From: Turbatrix aceti
Taxonomy: Eukaryota > Nematoda > Chromadorea > Rhabditida > Panagrolaimidae
NCBI GenBank assembly: GCA_963969345.1
Contig: OZ017769.1
Coordinates: 6,513,725-6,577,724 of the forward strand
DNA length: 64,000 bases
Direction of reading: 5' to 3'
In this document: positions 57,740-64,000 of the stretch, one piece after another
Numbering within the stretch: position 1 is the first letter of the stretch
How the letters are laid out: every line of letters begins with the position of its first letter
Notes under the pieces: model-generated
Told to the model about the DNA's origin: nothing
The model's database searches: none
The model's input: the letters and a program-made list of their open reading frames with translations, nothing else
Made by a program: the position numbers and the translations under genes

Positions 57740-59509
57740 CTATGCTTGGCCCATCGGTTTGACCTCCTCTGCGAGCTTGAAGCCGCAGCCTGTGGCGTTG
57801 ACGATATCCTCGACAGTGAGGTCCTCCCTGACCTCGACGAGGGTGAGGCCGTTGACGCGATCCACGTCAAAGACAGCCATATCCGTGATGATGCGGCTCA
57901 CGACGTTCTTGCCTGTCAGAGGCAGCGTGCACGCCTTGATGATCTTTGGCTCGCCCTTGGAAGTGTGCTCCATGGTTACGATGACCCGCAGACCGGGTGC
58001 ACTCACGAGATCCATCGCTCCGCCCATGCCTTTGACGATTTTGCCCTGCAAATCCAACGGGTAAAAATTGGATCAGCCCAGGGCCTGAAAACTCACAGGA
58101 ATCATCCAATTGGCAAGGTCCCCGAACTCGGAAACCTCCATGCCACCCAGGAGGGTCAGGTCAAGGTGGCTGCCGCGGATGATGGCAAAGGATTCTTCGC
58201 TGCCGAAGATCGACGCGCCGGGAAGCAGCGTAATTGGCTCTTTTCCAGCATTGATGAGATCCGCGTCTTCTTCACCCCGCCGGGGATACGGACCGACGCC
58301 GATGATGCCGTTCTCGCTCTGCAGGTGCACGGTCACGCCTTCGGGAATGTAGTTGGGGCAGAGGGTCGGGATGCCGATGCCGAGATTGACTGCAAAAAAC
58401 TTTTATACGAATAAAAACTAAAAAAAAGAGTGACCCACCGTACATGCCATCCCGGAACTCCAAAGCAGCCCGCCGAGCAATAATCTCGCGTTTCTTCGCT
58501 GCAGGAGTCTTTGCCACGACAGCACTCGTGCCAGAAGATTTCTCCTCCGCGAACATGGGCTTCTCGATGGGTTTCTTGTAATTCGTGCCGAGAACCAGGC
58601 GATGACAGTAGATGGAGGGGATGTGGACGTCGTTCGGGGCGATGGTGCCGATGTCAACGATCTCCTCGACCTCGACAATTGTCACTTTCGCCGCCTTGCA
58701 CATTGCATTGTTGAAATTGCCCGCAGAGTGCCGGAATTGGAGATTGCCGAGTTTGTCTGCTCGCCACGCCTTGACGAGTGCGAAATCGGCGGTGATGGCT
58801 TCCTCGAGGACGTAGTTGATGCCGTTGAACACCCGGGTCTAAAAATCCGCCGGCGTAAAAAAAACCGTAAACAAACGTAAAAACGGTTTTTATAAAAACT
58901 AAAAAATTACCTCTTTCGGAGAACTGGCGACTTCGATTTTGAGTTTTTCACTGGAGCTGTATCTCACGGGCGCACCGCCCTCCTGGATAAGCGTTCCATA
59001 GCCTGTGGGAGTGTAAAAAGCGGGGATTCCGGCGCCACCTGCTCGAACGCGTTCGGCGAGCGTTCCTTGAGGCACAAATTCGAGGTCCAGCTCGCCAGCC
59101 AGGTACTGCCGTGCGAACTCGCCGTTTTCGCCGACGTACGAGCTGATCATCCTTTTGATCTGCTTTTTCTGTAGCAGGAGACCGAGGCCGAAGTTGTCGA
59201 TGCCGGCATTGTTGCTCACGCACGTCAGATCCTTCTTTGTGGAATCGGCGAGCGCGCCTATCAACTTTTCAGGCAGACCGCACAGTCCGAAGCCTAAAAA
59301 ATTGTGTAAATAAGACGAGAGACAAAAGAAGACAAAAAGCAACCTCCGACAAGCAATTTTGAGCCATCAGGGATATCCTCGATCGCGGCGCTCGCAGAAT
59401 CGTAGATCTTGACTTTGAGAACAGCAGAAGTGGACAGTGCACGAGCGGCACCTGTAGGCACGACACGTGACAATCGAAATCTGGACGCCAATCGAAGACT
59501 GAACATCAT
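57740..59509 (-). CDS. OXCT1: Succinyl-CoA:3-ketoacid CoA-transferase, mitochondrial
   Basis: Transfers CoA from succinyl-CoA to acetoacetate, the key step of ketone-body use in the mitochondrial matrix. Exons 59344-59509, 58911-59293, 58439-58838, 58097-58389 and 57740-58045 give 515 aa (human enzyme 520). The N-terminus ([15 protein letters not shown]) is a mitochondrial presequence. The alpha-half motif [12 protein letters not shown] and [22 protein letters not shown] are present. The beta half has NLGIGIPTL and the catalytic Glu at about residue 342 in [13 protein letters not shown]. The hydrophilic linker (about residues 250-300) joins the two halves, as in other eukaryotic single-chain enzymes. 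All phases match. It is complete and appears functional. Confidence 0.96.
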
Positions 59510-60166
59510 TCAACCCGTGTCGACGCTAAAAGAATCGCAATCAACAAAGTTGACACGGGTTTTGTTTGCATGCGCGCTGGTCCGCGTCAAGGATCAATGT
59601 TCACTAGTCGTTGATCACACAACACCACACCCCGCCATGCGGTTCTTCTGTTTTTTTTTTGAGCCGGCGAGTCCCTTGGGCGGTAATTGTATCAACAATC
59701 ATCTTGCTTCTTCTTGTGCTGTAGCTCAAAACACACTTTGCAAGCGTCAGTTAACTAATCAATACGTCAGACCACTGATGCGCTTGCGTGTAAGCGCCTT
59801 TTCATTTTTTAACAGTGCAATTAAAATTAAAATTGGACATTCTAAATGCCTTAGTTGAAAATTAAGGAAACACGAATGGGAGAAAAAACATTTATTGACC
59901 ATCTAACAACACTTACATACCTTGGACTACTTCCGTGTTTCTCGACCCCCTATAGAAGTAGGCCGCGTCGACCTCGGTGCCACTAACATAAGACTTTCAA
60001 AATATCCCTCGATTTACGTTTATTCGTATTTGTAAATAGTATGCAATTTTCAATTTTTATTTCAAAAAAAATAATTCAGATTCTCAAAAAATTTAAAAAA
60101 AATAGAAATTACTTTTTTTCTTGTCTGAAAACAAAAATGCGACGTTCTTTGTGTCGACCTTGTGGA
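59510..60166. other. Intergenic region between two minus-strand genes
   Basis: Contains the 3' UTR of the guanylate cyclase gene with minus-strand AATAAA at 60019-60024 (about 145 nt past the stop) and 59891-59896, and the promoter side of the CoA-transferase gene. No coding exon is seen. Confidence 0.45.
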
Positions 60167-63100
60167 CTAACCCGACACGAACATTGGATCTGATGTCAAA
60201 CGCGTTGGAGAAGAAATCGGATTATCCGAGGGACGCGGATAGTTGTGACCATCTGCAGATTCGGGCGTGTTATGAACCATCTTACGGTCTTCTTCAGCAA
60301 TTTCTTCCTGGGTGAGAAGGAAGAAGGTCTCCATGACGCCCTTGCCCTTGATGATGACCTCGCCGCGGCTCTTGGTGCGGTAGCCGCCGATGATGTTGGT
60401 GAGGTAGTGGTTGGTCGTGGGCGAGATGTGGATCCGGCCGGCTGAAAAAGAAGGGGTGACTAGCAAAACACAAATGAAGACAACTCACGCTTTCCGTTGG
60501 ACTCCATGCGGGAGGCGGTGTTGATGGTGTCGCCGAAGAGGCAGTACCGCGGCATGGTGAGTCCGACGACGCCGGCGACGCAGGGCCCCGTGTGGAGGCC
60601 GATGCGGATGTTGACGCGCTCGTTGGGCATGTGCGGGATGCGGAAGCCGCGGAGAGCCCGGAGGAAGTCGAAGGACATGTCGGCGATGTCGCCGGCGTGG
60701 CGGTCGCCGTTGCGCTGCGGGAGCCCGGAGACGCAGAGGTACGCGTCGCCGATGGTCTCGACCTTGTAGCAGCCGTGCTCCTCGATGACCGTGTCGAACA
60801 TGGAGTAGAGGTCGTTGAGCAGGTTGACCACCTGCAGCGGCGTGCACTGGCTCGCGAGCGTGGTGAAGCTGACGACGTCGCAGAAGAAGACGGTCACCTG
60901 GTCGAAGGACTCGGGCTCTACGCTCTGGCCCATCTTGAGCCGCTCCGCGACCGAGGGCGGCAGCATGCGGTAGAGCAGGATGTCCGACTTCTTCTTCTCC
61001 TCGGCCAGCTCGCGGGTGCGCGACTCGACCTCCTGCTCGAGGTTGGAGGTGTACTGCTCGAGCAGGCTGAAGACGTGGTCCATGAGGTTGCCCGCGCGCC
61101 CGCTGTGCATGGCCTTGAGCACGTTGCGCACCAGCTCGATCTTGGGCCGCGCCTCGGGGTCCTCGGTCCACGAGTCCCGGATGAGGTGGACGAGGGAGGC
61201 GTTGATGTCCATCGCGGGGTCCACGTTGATCGCCGGCCGGTAGGGGTTGGGGCCGCCCCGCTTGACCCGGTACACGATCTCGTCCGGGTCAATGTCCTCC
61301 TCCCCCATGTTCCAGGGCGGCCGCCGGTTCACGACCTCCGTCGCGATGATGGCCAGACTGTAGATGTCGCCCGGCTGCGTGCCGACCAGGTCGTTGCCCC
61401 GCAGTAGCTCCGGGGCGCTCCAGATCATGTCTGCAACGTCCCCTCGTCATTTCCCTCCTTTTTTCGTTTTTCCCACCCTCCGGCGTGCGTTGCTCGAGTT
61501 TCTTGAACATGGACAGGCCGTAGTACGACACCTTCACCTGCCAGCGCTCGTCGATGAGGCAGCACTTGGACGTGAGGTGGCCGTGCTGCCGGAGCCAGGA
61601 CAGCGAGTGGATCTGGTAAAGCCCCTACAAAAGAGCGGGTACAAACTGCGGCTTCTCCACTCAACTCACCTCGGCGACGTCGCGGATGAGGGAGACTACA
61701 AAGAAGGCGTCCATTTGTATCGAAGCCTTTTCGATCACGTCCTGAAGCGAAATGTAGTTTTGGGGCATTCTTCAAAAATTGTACCTTGAGGCTGTTGCGC
61801 GCGCAGTACTTCCACACCGAAATGAAGCCGGAGGCGTCGTTGCAGAGTCCAATAAAACGGCAGAGGTTGTCGTGGTCCAGCTGTCTCATCTGAAACAGTC
61901 AAAAGTTATTTCAGAAGTTCCTTCGGGAGAAACGAACATTGCGCAGCTCCTGATGCTCCGTCTCCGTCAGCCTGGGCCGCGCGCTGTGTTTTCTGCCGGC
62001 GACGGACTCCTTTTCAAAGATGAAGTATGCGTACTTTTGCGTCTCACGCATGCTAGCAGCCGTGACTCGGGTCGAGGTGGAGCTGGCCCCGGAGCGCATG
62101 GAGTGGAGGGACTTGGTGACCTCCGAGTTGTCCGTGACCTTCTCGAGCATCGTGCTCGGAATCTGCCACATTCGGTCGAGTGCTGCGCGTTGCGCGGTCC
62201 TCGCCGCGTAGATGTAGTAGATGGCGGCCACGATGAGGCCCACGAGCAGCGCAAACGCGCTCCCGCCGCCCGCCACGTAGCCATAGTTGTTCTCCCAGAA
62301 CGGCGGCGGGCATTCTGTTCCCCGAAAACCACACAACGGATGCGACAGAGGCACTACGCCCCCTCGAGAACCCCATAATCCAGTTGCTGGTTCTTTGTGA
62401 AGCTCTTTCGCATCCTGTAAACACATTTTAAAGCTAAAAAAGTAGGTCATACTCCTTCTTACGTATGTGTCGTTGTCAATCGCCACGGTGACGTAAACCA
62501 CGGAATTGTACTGCGCGTCGAGGGAGATGAAATGGAAGGTAGGGTTACGGTAGCCCTCGCTGTTAAAGTTGAGGACACCGCTGAAGCCTTCAAAGTCCCC
62601 GCGGGTGTGGTCGGTGAGTCTGCTGCCGTTGTGCATGGCGTCCGGGCCGTCGATGGTCCATGACCTGTTAAGTGCGATCGCGTAGATGTACAGCGTATCT
62701 GCTAAAAAGGGCGCTTGAACAGCCATTTTGTCGTTCTGGGTAGGGCAGTTGTTTGAGTTCTGGCAGTAGACTGGGTAGTCTCTGGCGCCTTGAATCACGT
62801 CTTGATCTATGTCGCTGTACGTCGAATTGGCGCGTTCAACGTTGAGGACAAAGACCCGAGAGAAGGCTTCACGCACGAAGGAATCCTGGCCATCAGGGGT
62901 CACAGAACCACCCGCCCAAAATTCCTTGCCATCGAATGTCCGGAAGTTGATTGAGCGTAACTCGATGAAAATGTAGACGTAGTCGTCGGAAGTCATGGCT
63001 GCTTCGTGGGCCAGCTTCATGAACCGTCGACGGTCGTCGAAGGAATCAAAACAACCGACAACAACTGAAATTAAATACAGAAACATATTTTTTGGTGCAG

Positions 63101-63834
63101 AACAAAACTTACTCCTGGCCTGATCCTTGATCGTGTCCATGGAAAGCCGCACGGTCTCATCGCTGTCGTTGGCAATATTTCTTTTGTACGTGACCACAAA
63201 CTTTTTTTGCAGGCTGATCTGAGTCTGCAAAGGTTTTGTAGAAGATGGTAAAAAACGTGGCTTACGTCAAAGTCGTCCTGGAAGTACTCGCACTGCGCAT
63301 TCGGCTGTTGGCTGTCGACGCTGTAAACGTAAGCGAATTCTGTCCAGTCAAAGAGGTCGAAAAAGGCAAAGATGGCCTTCACAAAAGTCTGGGAGTTGAT
63401 GCCGGTGGTCACCAATGAGGGGTACTTGGAGGCATCAAAAACTTCTGAGTCCATGATGCTCGCCCACGCAAAGACTGGCAGGTTGTAGAAACCGCCAAGG
63501 GTTGCCACGAGTTGGACGTCTGAAAAAGAATCACAATTGAATTGAAAGATTTTTATTCACTTTGTAACAAAAAGTTCCTACCGTTGGAGCACGCAGGTCC
63601 GATGATGGCATCGATGTCGTCGTAGTAGTGCATCCGGATGACGTGTCCTGCCGAAGACTGTAACTCACCAGAACATCTGTGAATTTTTGAAAATCGAACG
63701 TAACTTTTTTCATTACGTCTATAAGAAGCAAATTACGTGAGATGTGCCGTAGCATTATAGTAGTATGCGAGATCGAACCCAAAATAGAATACGTGCTTCA
63801 TAATGCGCACGCGCCTATTGTCGTATATGAAAAA
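60167..63834 (-). CDS. Receptor-type guanylate cyclase, 5' end incomplete
   Basis: Single-pass receptor that makes cGMP. Exons: 63737-about 63834 (upper limit uncertain), 63582-63676, 63266-63519, 63113-63224, 62463-63064, 61938-62414, 61785-61889, 61670-61741, 61477-61624, 60489-61430 and 60167-60441; at least 1026 residues. The extracellular part resembles the ANF-receptor ligand-binding fold ([24 protein letters not shown]). A transmembrane helix ([15 protein letters not shown]) follows [12 protein letters not shown]. The kinase homology domain has [13 protein letters not shown] and SYYGL in place of HRD and DFG, so it is a pseudokinase. The dimerisation helix precedes the cyclase domain, which keeps [18 protein letters not shown] and [19 protein letters not shown]. 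The metal-binding Asp residues and the guanine-selecting Glu and Cys are present, so it should be active. The signal peptide and first exon lie near or beyond the right edge. Confidence 0.92.
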
Positions 63835-64000
63835 AACGTTCATTATTGCGTTCCTTCTGCTGGTACTGTTCTGTCCTTCCAATTCCACAACGGAGTTGGA
63901 CCACGCGAGAACAGAACACGATATTGTTGTTAGGAAGACTCACAAGATGGATAGTAGCGTTTATTGAGAACTCCGGAGAAAACAACCGCACGCTACATCT

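Noticed and set aside
60592..61407. 271-codon plus-strand frame and 228-codon minus-strand frame at 60485-61171
   Set aside because: Both overlap the conserved cyclase domain exon in other frames and have biased composition only.
63658..63668. 11-nt intron between a donor and TTACAG in the cyclase gene
   Set aside because: Too short to splice. The exon instead extends to 63676 and gives [12 protein letters not shown], in frame with the receptor fold.

Overview
The window reads as nuclear DNA of an ecdysozoan animal, most likely a nematode. Introns are mostly short (about 45-60 nt) with U-rich acceptors (TTTTTAG, TTTTCAG, TTTGCAG). Coding exons are GC-rich between AT-rich introns. Several start codons sit directly behind an acceptor-like sequence, as expected for spliced-leader trans-splicing. 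The central gene has the two-module layout known from nematode vab-10. A tardigrade or other small-genome ecdysozoan is not excluded. All gene models below were built by hand from splice signals, reading phase and protein families; no transcript or database search was available.

Left part (1-13.9 kb). Three minus-strand genes lie head to tail: a Cys/Pro-rich secreted protein (runs off the left edge), a membrane-anchored epoxide hydrolase, and a four-helix membrane protein with a mucin-like loop. Divergent from the last, on the plus strand, is a C15orf61 (DUF4528) homologue with a 2.56-kb intron. It is followed closely by a small single-pass membrane protein whose ATG abuts a splice acceptor. 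Next come a small secreted-peptide candidate (plus) and a convergent three-finger C2H2 zinc-finger protein (minus).

Middle (13.9-18.5 kb). This is mostly gene-poor, low-complexity DNA, then a 93-residue single-pass membrane protein (minus) and a tRNA-Trp(CCA) gene (plus).

Centre (19.0-56.6 kb, minus). One 37.6-kb spectraplakin (vab-10/shot/MACF1 family) gene fills this part. The 5' part has alternative first exons that feed an actin-binding CH1-CH2 domain, then a plakin domain with an embedded SH3. From the last plakin exon two phase-0 routes exist. Route A goes through a charged ER-rich helix exon into a single 6.0-kb exon of about fifty plectin-type repeats with its own stop (3627 aa). Route B skips that exon into about 10 kb of spectrin repeats, two EF-hands, a GAS2 domain and a tail with two SxIP motifs (5184 aa). 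The A form suits intermediate-filament/attachment-site anchoring and the B form actin-microtubule cross-linking. This functional split is knowledge of the family, not something read from the sequence.

Right part (57.7-64 kb, minus). There is a complete mitochondrial succinyl-CoA:3-ketoacid CoA-transferase (515 aa) and a receptor-type guanylate cyclase whose first exon or exons lie at or beyond the right edge. I see no CRISPR array, no prokaryotic element and no convincing transposon.
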